A stretch of 64,000 nt of DNA from an uncultured Oscillospiraceae bacterium (GTDB lineage Bacteria > Bacillota > Clostridia > Oscillospirales > Acutalibacteraceae). The notes under the pieces are model-generated. The model had not been told where the DNA came from, ran no database searches, and was given only the letters and a program-made list of their open reading frames with translations. The stretch is from the NCBI GenBank assembly GCA_900541975.1, contig UQLR01000001.1, positions 1 through 64,000 on the forward strand, in the 5' to 3' direction. Within the stretch, counting starts at the first letter, position 1. The number at the start of each line of letters is the position of its first letter. Both the position numbers and the translations under genes were made by a program. Positions 6,292-16,021 of the stretch are shown in pieces.

Positions 6292-8913
6292 ATGGCTGAA
6301 CTTTCGCCAATGATGAAGCAGTATTTTAAAATAAAAGAAGAAAATAAAGACAGCATTTTGTTTTTTCGCCTTGGCGATTTTTACGAAATGTTCTACGACG
6401 ACGCAAAGCTTGCGTCAAAGGAATTGGAGCTTACGCTTACGGGCAGAGATTGCGGCCAGGAGGAGCGCGCGCCGATGTGCGGCGTTCCTTTTCACAGCAG
6501 TGAAGCGTACATAGCCCGTCTGGTTGCGAAGGGGTATAAGGTTGCCATATGCGAACAGGTGGAGGACCCTGCATCTGCAAAAGGCCTTGTAAAGAGAGAT
6601 ATTATCCGCGTGATCACACCTGGTACCGTTATGGAAAGCAGTATGCTCGACGAAGGGAAAAACAATTACATATCCTGCATTTTTACGAAAGATCAGAAAA
6701 TAGGGGTTGCTTTTTGCGACATTTCAACCGGTGAGCTGCATGCTACAAGCCTTGCGGGCGGGGATGCTTTTACACAGCTGAAAAACGAGCTGGCGCGTTT
6801 TTCACCGCGCGAAATTCTAATCGGCGGGGATACGGTGCGCTTTCAGGAATTGCCCGCCTTTATCCGCGACAGACTTTCCGCAGGGGTTGAAATGCTGACA
6901 GACGACCGCTTTGACGAAGCGCTTTGCGCGCAGCGCGCCGCAATGCAGTTTGGGGAAAAAAATATTTGTGCGCTGCGGGAGGATGGAAACACCCAACTGA
7001 TCAGCTGCCTAGGGGCACTTTTGCGTTATCTGGAGGAAACACAGAAAACCGGGCTGGAGCGAATAAACACACTGGATATCTACAGCGAAAACCAGTTTAT
7101 GAATTTGGATTTTCATACCAGACGCAATTTGGAGCTTTTGGAAACCATGCGCGGCAAAGAGAAGAGAGGTTCTCTTTTATGGGTGCTGGATAAAACAAAG
7201 ACGGCGATGGGAAAACGCCTGATCCGCGCATGGATTGTACAGCCCTTGGTTAGCTGTGCGCCAATTGTAAAACGTCAGAATGCGGTAGAAGAGCTGGTAA
7301 CTGATACGGTGCGGCGTATGGAAATTATAAATGCGCTGACAGGCATTTTTGATATGGAACGTTTGATGACAAGAATTGTTTACGGAACTGCAAACGGCAG
7401 AGAATTGCGTTCTCTTGCAAGCGCCGTGCAAAAACTGCCGGCGCTAAAACAGCTGCTTGAGGGGACAAGCGCTTCTTTATTGCAGGAAATTTACCGCGGA
7501 ATTGATACGCTGCAGGATGTTTATACGCTGATTGACAGCGCAATTGTGGAGGACCCGCCGTTTTCTGTGCGTGAGGGCGGTATTATTAAAAAGGGGTATC
7601 ATGCAGAGCTTGACCAGTTAAACGGAGACATGGCAGATTCTACCGGGCTGCTTTCGGCCATTGAGGCCGATCAAAGAGAAAAAACAGGAATTCCCAAACT
7701 GAAGGTTGGTTATAACAGGGTATTTGGATATTATATTGAGGTTTCCAATTCTTATAAAGAAATGGTGCCGGATACCTACATTAGAAAGCAAACGCTTACA
7801 AATTGCGAGCGCTTTATCACACAGGAACTAAAAGAGCTTGAAGGACGGATACTTGGCGCAAAGGATAAAGCGGTAGCGCTGGAATATAAACTATATGATA
7901 CAGTCCGCAAGAAGGTTTCGGACCAGCTTTCCCGTATTCAGCAAACAGCCAGATGCATTGCAACGCTTGATGTATTGTGTTCTTTTGCAGCTGTCGCAGC
8001 CGAAAACCGCTACTGCCGGCCTGAGGTGAATATAAGCGGCGTAATCCGTTTAAAGGACAGCCGCCACCCAGTGGTGGAGCTACTGCTGGACGGTGCGCCC
8101 TTTGTTCCCAATGATGTTGACCTTGACAATGCAAATAACCGCGTTGCCATTATAACAGGCCCTAATATGGCGGGGAAATCAACATATATGCGTCAGGTAG
8201 CATTAATTGTACTGATGGCGCAAACCGGAGCCTTTGTTCCGGCCTCCCGTGCAGAAATTGGCATTGTTGACAGCATCTTTACACGCGTAGGCGCTTCCGA
8301 CGATCTTGCCTCCGGGCAGTCTACATTTATGGTGGAAATGAACGAGGTAGCCTCAATTGTTAAAAATGCAACGGCAAAAAGCTTGTTGGTTCTTGACGAG
8401 ATCGGCCGTGGAACCTCTACTTTTGACGGGATGAGCATTGCCCGTGCGGTGCTTGAATATGCGGCGGATAAAAAAAGGCTGGGCGCGAAAACCTTATTTG
8501 CAACGCACTACCATGAACTGACTGTAATGGAACAACTGCTTGACGGGGTGCGAAATTATAATATAGCCGTAAAAAAACGTGGAGATGACATTACCTTTTT
8601 GCGCAGAATTATTCCCGGCGGGGCGGACGACAGCTATGGCATAGAGGTGGCAAAGCTGGCGGGGCTTCCAGACTGGATTATTACCAGAGCAAAACAAATT
8701 TTAAAAGAACTTGAGGGCAGTAAGATACAAAATACAGCGCCTGATCAACACAGGAAGGCTGTGCAGCAACAACCTGCGGAGTTTTCTCTGCTGGATACTG
8801 CTGCTTCCAGGATCAGGCAGAAGCTTTTAAATGTTGATATCAATACATTGACGCCGATTGAATCCATGAACATTCTTTTTGACCTGATCCGCCAGGCAAA
8901 GGAAGAAGAATAA
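6292..8913 (+). CDS. mutS: DNA mismatch repair protein MutS
   Basis: Mismatch sensor, 873 residues, full length. Domain I carries the mismatch-reading motif FFRLGDFYEMF (family FxE). Connector, lever and clamp domains follow. The ATPase core has Walker A GPNMAGKST, Walker B LLVLDEIGRGTSTFDG and the TLFATHYHEL segment near the end. The C-terminal helix-turn-helix for dimerisation is present (INTLTPIESMNILFDL). AGAGGTG precedes ATG 6292. It lies 21 bases before mutL, so the two partners are co-expressed. Confidence 0.98.
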   Translation: MAELSPMMKQYFKIKEENKDSILFFRLGDFYEMFYDDAKLASKELELTLTGRDCGQEERAPMCGVPFHSSEAYIARLVAKGYKVAICEQVEDPASAKGLVKRDIIRVITPGTVMESSMLDEGKNNYISCIFTKDQKIGVAFCDISTGELHATSLAGGDAFTQLKNELARFSPREILIGGDTVRFQELPAFIRDRLSAGVEMLTDDRFDEALCAQRAAMQFGEKNICALREDGNTQLISCLGALLRYLEETQKTGLERINTLDIYSENQFMNLDFHTRRNLELLETMRGKEKRGSLLWVLDKTKTAMGKRLIRAWIVQPLVSCAPIVKRQNAVEELVTDTVRRMEIINALTGIFDMERLMTRIVYGTANGRELRSLASAVQKLPALKQLLEGTSASLLQEIYRGIDTLQDVYTLIDSAIVEDPPFSVREGGIIKKGYHAELDQLNGDMADSTGLLSAIEADQREKTGIPKLKVGYNRVFGYYIEVSNSYKEMVPDTYIRKQTLTNCERFITQELKELEGRILGAKDKAVALEYKLYDTVRKKVSDQLSRIQQTARCIATLDVLCSFAAVAAENRYCRPEVNISGVIRLKDSRHPVVELLLDGAPFVPNDVDLDNANNRVAIITGPNMAGKSTYMRQVALIVLMAQTGAFVPASRAEIGIVDSIFTRVGASDDLASGQSTFMVEMNEVASIVKNATAKSLLVLDEIGRGTSTFDGMSIARAVLEYAADKKRLGAKTLFATHYHELTVMEQLLDGVRNYNIAVKKRGDDITFLRRIIPGGADDSYGIEVAKLAGLPDWIITRAKQILKELEGSKIQNTAPDQHRKAVQQQPAEFSLLDTAASRIRQKLLNVDINTLTPIESMNILFDLIRQAKEEE

Positions 8914-8934
8914 AATAACGGGGGCGAGTCTGTT

Positions 8935-10929
8935 ATGGGGAAAATTCATGTACTGGATAGGCATGTTGCAGAGCTGATTGCAGCCGGAGAGGTTGTAGAA
9001 CGCCCCAGCTCTGTAGTAAAAGAGTTGGTAGAAAATGCGATTGATGCAGGCTCTACCGCCATAACGGTCGAAATTAAAAATGGGGGAATCGAGTATATCC
9101 GTGTTTCAGACAACGGTTGCGGCATTGCAAGAGAAGACGTTCCAAAGGCGTTTTTGCGCCATGCTACCAGCAAAGTTAAAGCGGAAAATGATCTGGAAAG
9201 TATTGCAACGCTTGGCTTTCGCGGCGAAGCGCTCGCGTCCATATGCGCTGTTTCTCATGTTGAAATTCTGACATGCAGTGAAGGAGAAGCACTTGGAACA
9301 AAATACAGTATAAGCGGTGGGGAAGAAGAAAGCCTGACAGATGCAGGATGCCCGAAAGGAACCACCATCATTGTGCGCAATATTTTTTATAATGTGCCTG
9401 CGCGCATGAAATTTTTGAAAAAAGATGTAACAGAGGCAAATGCCGTTGCAAACGTACTGGATAAAATTGCGCTTTCGCATCCGGAAATTGCGGTAACCTT
9501 TATCCGCGACGGAAAGCAGACGCTGCATACGGCGGGGGACGGAAAGCTGCTTTCTTCCATTTACACGGTATATGGCAGGGAGTTTGCAAACGGTCTGATA
9601 CCTGTGGACTATTCACTTGAAGGCGTTGCGGTCAGGGGCTATGTCAGCAGTCCGCAGAACGCGCGGCCTAACAGAAATATGCAAAACTTTTTTATCAATG
9701 GCCGCTTTGTGAAAAGTCGCACGGCTATGGCGGCGATAGAAGAGGCCTGTAAAGGCAGTGTTATGACTGGAAAATTCCCCGCCTGTGTTTTACATATTTC
9801 CCTTTCTTGTCAGGCGGTGGATGTAAACGTGCATCCGGCAAAAATAGAGGTCCGTTTTATTCAGGAACGTCCCGTTTTTGACGCGCTGTATCATGCGGTG
9901 AAGTCGGCGTTGCTAAGCGGAGACCAGCCAAAGCAGGTTTCTTTAAAGCCGCGTGATATGACCCGTTCGGCCCGGCCATCCAATCCGTTTGAATTTGAGC
10001 AGACCTGTAAATCCAAGTTTGCATCTAAGCAGGAACCTGCAAACCCGTTGCATGTAAACCACCAGCCCTCTTTAAAAGAAGCGGCGCCTGCCGCTCTGGA
10101 AAAGAAAGAAGATTGTCAGCCGCAGATTTCTATCCCCAAAACGCACGCTTTTCAAAATTATGTGGCAGACGGCGTAAACCCATTTGATTTATATAAGGGG
10201 CGTTTGCAGGTATCCCAAAGTTTTATACCTGCCGCTGATGCAAACACTGAAAAAAAAGCGCAGACCGCGCAGCAGCCAAAACCACAACCGGTCGTTTCAA
10301 AAGAGACTGATTCTGCACCGGAAGACGGGAAAAAGGCTTTCACAGAGCCTTTTGAAGGGAGTTCGACAAAATTTATCGGCGAAGCGTTCCGCACATATAT
10401 TATAATGGAGCGCGGCGAAGATGAACTGGTTTTTATTGATAAGCACGCAGCGCATGAAAGAATTCTTTATGAAAAGCTGAAAGCGGAAAAAGGCGCCGGC
10501 GCAATGCAATACCTTTTGGAACCGATAACCGTCGCTTTGAACAAACTGGAATACGACGCAGCGCTGCAAAACGCCAAAGCTTTTTTGGAAGCAGGCTTTG
10601 AAATAGAGGATTTTGGCACGGGAAATATCCTTGTCAGGAGCGCACCGCAATATTTGGAACATTCGGATATTGCATCTATTGTAATGGAAATGGCTGGGTA
10701 TCTGCTTGAACATAAAAATGATATTTACGCAGAGCAAATGGATTGGATTTACCACAATGTTGCCTGCCGCGCGGCGGTCAAAGCCGGCAATATTAACCAC
10801 CCTCAGGAGCTTATTGCGCTGGCAGAACGGCTTGAAGCAGACCCGGCGCTGCGTTATTGTCCGCATGGAAGGCCGGTACAGATTGTCATTAAGAAAAGAG
10901 AAATAGAAAAACAGTTTGGCAGGGTGTGA
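8935..10929 (+). CDS. mutL: DNA mismatch repair endonuclease MutL
   Basis: Mismatch repair protein of 664 residues. The N-terminal GHKL ATPase has ELVENAIDAGS, DNGCGI and GFRGEAL. A low-complexity linker rich in K, A, P and Q spans about residues 330-470. The C-terminal domain contains DKHAAHERILYE, matching the endonuclease metal motif DQHAxxExxxxE apart from K for Q, together with ACRAAVKAG and CPHGRP. It is therefore predicted to nick the nascent strand itself, as in bacteria without MutH; none is seen here. The 3' end abuts miaA. Confidence 0.97.
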   Translation: MGKIHVLDRHVAELIAAGEVVERPSSVVKELVENAIDAGSTAITVEIKNGGIEYIRVSDNGCGIAREDVPKAFLRHATSKVKAENDLESIATLGFRGEALASICAVSHVEILTCSEGEALGTKYSISGGEEESLTDAGCPKGTTIIVRNIFYNVPARMKFLKKDVTEANAVANVLDKIALSHPEIAVTFIRDGKQTLHTAGDGKLLSSIYTVYGREFANGLIPVDYSLEGVAVRGYVSSPQNARPNRNMQNFFINGRFVKSRTAMAAIEEACKGSVMTGKFPACVLHISLSCQAVDVNVHPAKIEVRFIQERPVFDALYHAVKSALLSGDQPKQVSLKPRDMTRSARPSNPFEFEQTCKSKFASKQEPANPLHVNHQPSLKEAAPAALEKKEDCQPQISIPKTHAFQNYVADGVNPFDLYKGRLQVSQSFIPAADANTEKKAQTAQQPKPQPVVSKETDSAPEDGKKAFTEPFEGSSTKFIGEAFRTYIIMERGEDELVFIDKHAAHERILYEKLKAEKGAGAMQYLLEPITVALNKLEYDAALQNAKAFLEAGFEIEDFGTGNILVRSAPQYLEHSDIASIVMEMAGYLLEHKNDIYAEQMDWIYHNVACRAAVKAGNINHPQELIALAERLEADPALRYCPHGRPVQIVIKKREIEKQFGRV

Positions 10930-10933
10930 TTTT

Positions 10934-11890
10934 TTGCAGCAGGCAGCCTTTATTCCGCTTGTGGCAATTGTGGGACCCACGGCGTCTGGAAAAACCTCGC
11001 TTGGCGTTGCAATTGCAAAGCGTTATAACGGGGAAGTAGTTTCGGCGGATTCCATGCAAATCTATACAGGAATGCAAATTGCAACGGCAAAGCCGGACGC
11101 GATTCAGCGGCAGGGCATTCTTCATCATATGATGGATTTTTTAGATCCCCAGGAAACCTATAGCGTGGCACAGTATGCGCAGCGCGCAAGAAATGTTATC
11201 TGCGATATATACAAAAGAGGAAAACTGCCCGTGCTCGTGGGTGGGACAGGCCTTTATGTTCATGCGCTTTTAAACCATTTGGAATTTGCGCCGGGCGGTG
11301 AGGATCCTGCTTTGCGCCGGGAGCTTTTCGCCCGGCTGGAGCGCGAAGGAATGGATTCTCTGCTTTTGGAGCTGGCGCAATTTGATCCGGACAGCGCAGA
11401 GCGCCTTGCGCAGACAAAAAACGCAAAGAGAATTATAAGAGCGATTGAAATTTTTAAAACGACAGGGATTACAATGACGCAGCATGTAGCGCGCTCAATG
11501 AAGAACCCAAGCCCATATAGAGATGTACGCATTGGGCTTACCTTCAGAGACAGAGGGAATTTATATGACAGGATCGACCGAAGAGTTGACCAAATGCTGG
11601 AGCAGGGACTTTTGAAGGAAGCAGAATATATCCTTTCACAGCCATGTGGCAAAACGGCGCGAATGGCGATTGGCTATAAGGAACTTAAGCCGTATTTTGA
11701 CGGTGTATGTACGTTACAGGATGCGACGGAAAAGCTAAAACGGGAAACAAGAAAGTATGCAAAGCGGCAGCTTACCTGGTTTAAAAAAGATCAAAGCATC
11801 CGCTGGATTGAAACAGACGTTTGTAAAAATGAAGAAGAAGTTGCACGCACGGCTTGCTCATATATAGAGCAAAGCGGGATTTTGCAATAA
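10934..11890 (+). CDS. miaA: tRNA dimethylallyltransferase MiaA
   Basis: Transfers a dimethylallyl group to A37 of tRNAs, making the substrate for MiaB. It is 318 residues from TTG 10934. The P-loop GPTASGKT lies at residues 13-20, and DSMQIYTGM, GGTGLY and the central ARFEREGM-like helices follow. The TTG start is preferred because AGGGTG lies 7-8 bases upstream; TTG 10916 would overlap mutL and lacks a site. The order mutS-mutL-miaA is classic, but the usual hfq neighbour is absent. Confidence 0.95.
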   Translation: MQQAAFIPLVAIVGPTASGKTSLGVAIAKRYNGEVVSADSMQIYTGMQIATAKPDAIQRQGILHHMMDFLDPQETYSVAQYAQRARNVICDIYKRGKLPVLVGGTGLYVHALLNHLEFAPGGEDPALRRELFARLEREGMDSLLLELAQFDPDSAERLAQTKNAKRIIRAIEIFKTTGITMTQHVARSMKNPSPYRDVRIGLTFRDRGNLYDRIDRRVDQMLEQGLLKEAEYILSQPCGKTARMAIGYKELKPYFDGVCTLQDATEKLKRETRKYAKRQLTWFKKDQSIRWIETDVCKNEEEVARTACSYIEQSGILQ

Positions 11891-11892
11891 TT

Positions 11893-13209
11893 ATGGAATG
11901 TGGTGAATACGGCTTGGATAAAACACTGGCAAAAAAAATTATTATAACAGTGGCGGCGTTTCTGGTACTTGTATATTTGGCGTATTTATTTTATGGGGCG
12001 AACTTTTCCATGGTAGAAACAGAAACCGCCGTTATGCAGGAAACGGCAGATTCTATCTATTCCACTGGCTATGTTATCCGCAATGAAACACTGATTAGAA
12101 ATGACAGTGAAGGCGTGGTGGCCTATGCGTTTGACGACGGTGGAAAGGTAGCGGCAGGCGGCGTGGTGGCCACTGTGTATAAAACAGAAGACGACGCTAC
12201 GGCGCATAAGGAAATTGCGCAGCTTAACAACCAGATTGACCAGCTTAAAAAAATTAATATGGCGGCGCATACGATGTCGACAGGTTTGGATTCCATTAAT
12301 AATCAAATGAACCAGAAAATAGTCGATTTACTGCAAAATATAAACGAAGGCCAGCTTTACAATTTAAAAGATACCAGCAAAGACCTTTTATATTTAATTA
12401 ACGAACGTATGATTGTGACCGGTGAAGTTGTCAATTATAATGAAAAAATTGAACAGCTGCAGGCGCAAAAGGAAGAAATTCAGGCCTCCTGCGGGGAGGC
12501 GGTTGCCCAGATTACCTCGCCGGTCGCCGGCTATTTTGTAAGTTATACGGACGGCTGTGAAAGCGCGTATGATTATGCAAAGGCTTCAGAGATCAGTCTG
12601 GACAGTCTGAATACCATACTGAAGCAAGAGCCTGAAAAAGTAGCGGACAATGTAATTGGAAAAGTGATCAGCGAACTCAATTGGTTTATTGCTTGTCCAA
12701 TTACCGCACAGGAATCTATTGAGTTAAGCTCCATTTATGATGACGTCAGCGTAAATATGCCATATGCCACAACGGGCAGCGTGCCGGTAAAAATAGCGTC
12801 GGTAAACCAGGGAAACAAAACGTCGGACGCTGCGCTTGTGCTGGAATGCAATTATATGAGCCCGGAACTTGCCAGCCTGCGCAATGAAACGGTTAAAATT
12901 GATATAAAGACCTACAGGGGAATACGGGTCAGCAAAAAATCCCTGCATGACGACACGGTGGTTAAAACCATTGAAAATGAAGACGGTACAACAACCTCAG
13001 AAGAAAAAAAGGTGCAGGGCGTGTACGTTGTATATGGAAACGAGCTTATTTTCAAGCAGGTATCGATTCTGTATGCAGGCGAAGATTTTGTACTGTGTGA
13101 CCCGCAGCCGGAAGAAGGCGTCCTTTTTAACGGAACAACTGTTGAGCTTTATGATAAAATTGTCACGGAAGGGGAAGATTTATATGCCGGAAAAATTGTC
13201 AAGCAGTGA
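11893..13209 (+). CDS. Membrane-anchored HlyD-like protein next to the division cluster
   Basis: A 438-residue protein with one N-terminal membrane segment (IIITVAAFLVLVYLAYLFYG, about residues 12-31) and an outside portion like membrane-fusion adaptors: a lipoyl-like half (GYVIRNETLIRNDSEGVVAYAFDDGGKVAAGGVVATVY), a coiled coil (EIAQLNNQIDQLKK... and EKIEQLQAQKEEIQA), and a beta-rich end. Similar genes sit upstream of yggS-sepF in many Clostridia, but the role is not known. TTG 11914 with GGTGA upstream is an alternative start. It overlaps yggS by 26 bases, which implies translational coupling. No ABC or RND partner is nearby. Confidence 0.75.
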   Translation: MECGEYGLDKTLAKKIIITVAAFLVLVYLAYLFYGANFSMVETETAVMQETADSIYSTGYVIRNETLIRNDSEGVVAYAFDDGGKVAAGGVVATVYKTEDDATAHKEIAQLNNQIDQLKKINMAAHTMSTGLDSINNQMNQKIVDLLQNINEGQLYNLKDTSKDLLYLINERMIVTGEVVNYNEKIEQLQAQKEEIQASCGEAVAQITSPVAGYFVSYTDGCESAYDYAKASEISLDSLNTILKQEPEKVADNVIGKVISELNWFIACPITAQESIELSSIYDDVSVNMPYATTGSVPVKIASVNQGNKTSDAALVLECNYMSPELASLRNETVKIDIKTYRGIRVSKKSLHDDTVVKTIENEDGTTTSEEKKVQGVYVVYGNELIFKQVSILYAGEDFVLCDPQPEEGVLFNGTTVELYDKIVTEGEDLYAGKIVKQ

Positions 13210-13918
13210 GCAGCAGGCGTTGCAGGATATTGCATACAACTATAAAACAATAGAAGAGACAATTGCAAAGGCTGCTTTGCAATCGGGCAGAAACAGGCAG
13301 GATATTACCTTTCTGGCGGCCACAAAGACGGTAGATGCAGACAGGATTAACTATGCCGTTTCCCTGGGACTTTCCCATATTGGGGAAAACAGGGTGCAGG
13401 AGCTCCTTGCAAAATATGAAAGCTATGACCTTACGCGCGCATCTTTGCAGTTTATTGGGCATTTGCAGACCAACAAGGTACGGCAGATTGTGGGAAAGGT
13501 TGATATGATCCAGTCGGTAGACAGCGAGAAACTTGCAGGAGAGATTGCAAAGCACTCGCTTGCAAATGGGATCACGACGGATATTTTAATAGAGGTAAAT
13601 ATAGGAAACGAAGTCAGTAAATCAGGCGTTGCACCACAGGGCCTTGAAGAGCTATTATTCCGTATTGGAACAATGCGCGGTATTTCTGTAAAAGGCCTTA
13701 TGGCAATTCCTCCCATTTGCGACAAAAAGGGGGAAATTTGTAAATATTTTTGCGCGATGTACAAACTGTTTATTGACATGAAGGCCAAAAAAATGGATAA
13801 TGTATTTATGGACTATCTGTCAATGGGGATGTCTGCGGATTACCGCGAAGCTATCCTGGAAGGGGCTAACATGGTGAGGATCGGCTCCTCGTTGTTTGGT
13901 CCCAGGCTTTATATATAA
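13184..13918 (+). CDS. yggS: YggS/PROSC family pyridoxal-phosphate homeostasis protein
   Basis: A 244-residue PLP-binding TIM-barrel protein that buffers pyridoxal phosphate and has no known catalytic activity. The Schiff-base lysine is in FLAATKTVD, about residue 45. Other family marks are GENRVQEL, FIGHLQTNKVRQIVG, SVDSEKLA, EVNIGNEVSKSGV, GLMAIPP and LSMGMSADYREAILEGANMVRIG. GGAAGGGGAAG precedes ATG 13184. The longer open frame from 12947 is out-of-frame sequence inside the previous gene. It equals ylmE of Bacillus, just before sepF. Confidence 0.95.
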   Translation: MPEKLSSSEQQALQDIAYNYKTIEETIAKAALQSGRNRQDITFLAATKTVDADRINYAVSLGLSHIGENRVQELLAKYESYDLTRASLQFIGHLQTNKVRQIVGKVDMIQSVDSEKLAGEIAKHSLANGITTDILIEVNIGNEVSKSGVAPQGLEELLFRIGTMRGISVKGLMAIPPICDKKGEICKYFCAMYKLFIDMKAKKMDNVFMDYLSMGMSADYREAILEGANMVRIGSSLFGPRLYI

Positions 13919-13936
13919 AATTGGAGGTATTTTAAA

Positions 13937-14419
13937 ATGGCAGGTTTAGTGGATAAGTTTAAACGTATGTGGGATGCACCGGACGACGAATATGATGATT
14001 ATGATGAATACAGCTATGACGATGAACCGGAGGAAGATTACGCCGCTTCATCCTCACCGGCGCCCGATTATTCTTATCAGCGGGAAAATGCGGCTTCTAC
14101 ACCCAGACGGAATAAGGTTGTTAATATCAATGCAACTGCCAAATTGCAGGTTGTCCTTTTTAAGCCCGAACGGTTTGGGGAAGAAACCAGGGCAATTGCA
14201 GACGAATTGATTAAGATGCATACGGTTGTTTTGAACCTGGAAAACACAAACAGGGATATGTCCCGGCGCATTATAGATTTTTTAAGCGGCTGTGCTTATG
14301 CAAATAAGGGAAAAATTAAAAGAATTGCGACAAGCACGTTTATTATTATACCCAATAACGTGGATTTGACCGGGGATGACCTGTTGGATGAGCTTGAAAA
14401 TAACGGCGTTTATTTTTAA
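13937..14419 (+). CDS. sepF: Cell division protein SepF
   Basis: Membrane-tethered FtsZ anchor of Gram-positive bacteria, 160 residues. The N-terminal amphipathic helix MAGLVDKFKRMWD binds membrane. An acidic, tyrosine-rich linker (DDEYDDYDEYSYDDEPEEDY) follows. The C-terminal SepF domain begins VVNINATAKLQVVLFKPERFGE and contains VVLNLENTN and SGCAYANKGKIKRI. GGAGG stands before ATG 13937. It is followed by ylmH without the usual ylmG. Confidence 0.95.
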   Translation: MAGLVDKFKRMWDAPDDEYDDYDEYSYDDEPEEDYAASSSPAPDYSYQRENAASTPRRNKVVNINATAKLQVVLFKPERFGEETRAIADELIKMHTVVLNLENTNRDMSRRIIDFLSGCAYANKGKIKRIATSTFIIIPNNVDLTGDDLLDELENNGVYF

Positions 14420-14424
14420 TTTGT

Positions 14425-15189
14425 ATGTCTGTTGAAGAAAAACATGCATATGCGCTTTTAGAAGCCAAAATTGACGACACGCTTTACCTGTCTGAACAGC
14501 GCCGGGCTCCGTGTTTTACTTCATTTCTGGCTCTGGAAGAGCAGGCGGCCGCAAAGGGAATATTAAAGCAGGCGCACTTTGAGAATTATTTGTTTTACGG
14601 CGGGTATGAAAAAAGTGAAAGGGCGGTTCTGGGGATTTTCCCAAAAGAACAACAGTATTCTTCTTCTTTTTTTCCTATAACGCCGCTTGCGTTTATGTAC
14701 AGACAGGCGTATAATCTATCCCATAGGGATTTTTTAGGCGCGCTGATGAGTTGCGGGATAAAAAGAGAGGCTTTGGGCGATATTCTGACTGAGCCGGGGC
14801 GTGCAGTTGTTTTTGTCAAGGAGGAGCTGAGCGCTTATATTACAGCGCAGATCCAAAAAGTGGGAAACATTGGCGTTTCGGTTTCCGTTTTGAAGAACAC
14901 GGACCGCTTGCCTCCCATTAAGAAACCTGAAGAAAAATTTTATACGATGGCTTCCGTGCGGCTTGACAGCGTGGTAAGTGCACTTACAGGCTTGAGCCGG
15001 GATAAAGGTGCGAAACTGATACTGGCAGGGAACGTTTTTTTAAACCACCAGTGCAGGCAAAATGTAAGTATGCACCTTAAACAAGGGGATACGTTGTCCA
15101 TCCGAGGATATGGCAAATATATAATTGGCGATTATACAGGCCTGACGAAAAAAGGCAGGGTTAAGCTGGTTATTAAACAATACAGATAG
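14425..15189 (+). CDS. ylmH: YlmH family RNA-binding protein (S4 domain)
   Basis: A 254-residue protein. The N-terminal two-thirds is the YlmH-type domain, with YLSEQRRAPCFTSFLALEEQ and GYEKSERAVLGIFP. The C-terminal S4 RNA-binding domain spans about residues 180-245 (ASVRLDSVVSALTGLSRDKGAKLI... KQGDTLSIRGYGKYII). In Bacillus YlmH binds ribosomes and has been linked to quality control of stalled 50S subunits; here that is family knowledge only. It begins 5 bases after the sepF stop with no clear ribosome binding site, so translation may be coupled to sepF. Confidence 0.9.
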   Translation: MSVEEKHAYALLEAKIDDTLYLSEQRRAPCFTSFLALEEQAAAKGILKQAHFENYLFYGGYEKSERAVLGIFPKEQQYSSSFFPITPLAFMYRQAYNLSHRDFLGALMSCGIKREALGDILTEPGRAVVFVKEELSAYITAQIQKVGNIGVSVSVLKNTDRLPPIKKPEEKFYTMASVRLDSVVSALTGLSRDKGAKLILAGNVFLNHQCRQNVSMHLKQGDTLSIRGYGKYIIGDYTGLTKKGRVKLVIKQYR

Positions 15190-15200
15190 GAGAGATCGAT

Positions 15201-15914
15201 ATGCTGACAATTGACGAGGTAAAAAACATCAGCTTTAGAAAAGCAAATCTTGGCGGCTACCGTCCAGAGGATGTCGAAGCTTTTATCGATGAGGTTGTTA
15301 CAACGCTTGAGCAGAATAAAAAAGATAAAATTGAGCTTGTAAAAAAGCTGGATATCCTTGCCAAGCGCATAGAAGAATATCGTAAAGACGAAGAAAATGT
15401 ACGGGGCGCTCTTTTAAATGCACAAAAAGTGATGGATTCCACCGTAAAAGAGGCAAATCAGAAGGCAGAGGCGATTATTAAAGAGGCAAAGATGAAAGCG
15501 CAGGATATTATTATGAACGCCAACGCCTCCATTGTAAATGAAAAAAATAATTATTTAAAATTGCAGGCTGACGCCGTTGTTTTAAGGGAACAGCTTCTTG
15601 AAACCTATAACAGCCATATCAGGATGCTGGAGGATCTTCCGACTGCTTCTGAAATCAGTAAGACAAAGGCAGAGCTTGATAAAAAATATCCAGTTAACAA
15701 TGCATCTGCACAGAATATGGCTGTATCGGCACAACAGGAACAACCAGACAAAGCACAGTCTGCGGCAGACAGCGAGGAAGAGGAAGAAGTTATAGATATT
15801 TCCTCTCAGGCTACACAGGAGGCCGAACAGGCGCCGCAGGATGCAGAAGAGAAGGAAAGTAAGTTTGGCAACCTGAAGTTTGGCGACAATTACAGCGTAA
15901 CCGACAAAAAATAA
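15201..15914 (+). CDS. divIVA: DivIVA domain cell-division initiation protein
   Basis: A 237-residue coiled-coil protein that targets negatively curved membrane at poles and septa. The N-terminal DivIVA domain is clear: LTIDEVKNISFRKANLGGYRPEDVEAFIDEV. Long heptad-rich helices run to about residue 150. The C-terminal third is acidic and low in complexity (DSEEEEEVIDIS, repeated Q, E and A). AGGAGAGATCG precedes ATG 15201. It ends the division cluster before ileS, as in Bacillus. Confidence 0.94.
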   Translation: MLTIDEVKNISFRKANLGGYRPEDVEAFIDEVVTTLEQNKKDKIELVKKLDILAKRIEEYRKDEENVRGALLNAQKVMDSTVKEANQKAEAIIKEAKMKAQDIIMNANASIVNEKNNYLKLQADAVVLREQLLETYNSHIRMLEDLPTASEISKTKAELDKKYPVNNASAQNMAVSAQQEQPDKAQSAADSEEEEEVIDISSQATQEAEQAPQDAEEKESKFGNLKFGDNYSVTDKK

Positions 15915-15930
15915 AAAATACATAGCTTAT

Positions 15931-15984
15931 AATCTAAATACCAATCCCATGACGGATTATCCGCATTGGATTGGTATTTAGATT
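15931..15984 (+). promoter_or_regulatory. Long inverted repeat in the ileS leader
   Basis: ATCTAAATACCAATCC (15932-15947) is the perfect reverse complement of 15968-15983, and one more A-T pair extends it to 17 bp. The 20-base apex contains a small inner stem, CGGAT/ATCCG. No T tract follows, so it is not a standard terminator, and no T-box core such as GGTGGTACCGCG is present. It lies between divIVA and ileS, 38 bases before the ileS start. Its role is unknown; an RNA processing or stability element, or a small repeat unit, are possible. Confidence 0.6.
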
Positions 15985-16021
15985 GGTACAGGGAATTATA
16001 TAGAGGGAGAGTACAAAATTC

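Noticed and set aside
15915..16021. T-box riboswitch before ileS
   Set aside because: The interval is only 107 bases and lacks the GGTGG-type T-box core and a terminator; only a plain inverted repeat is present.
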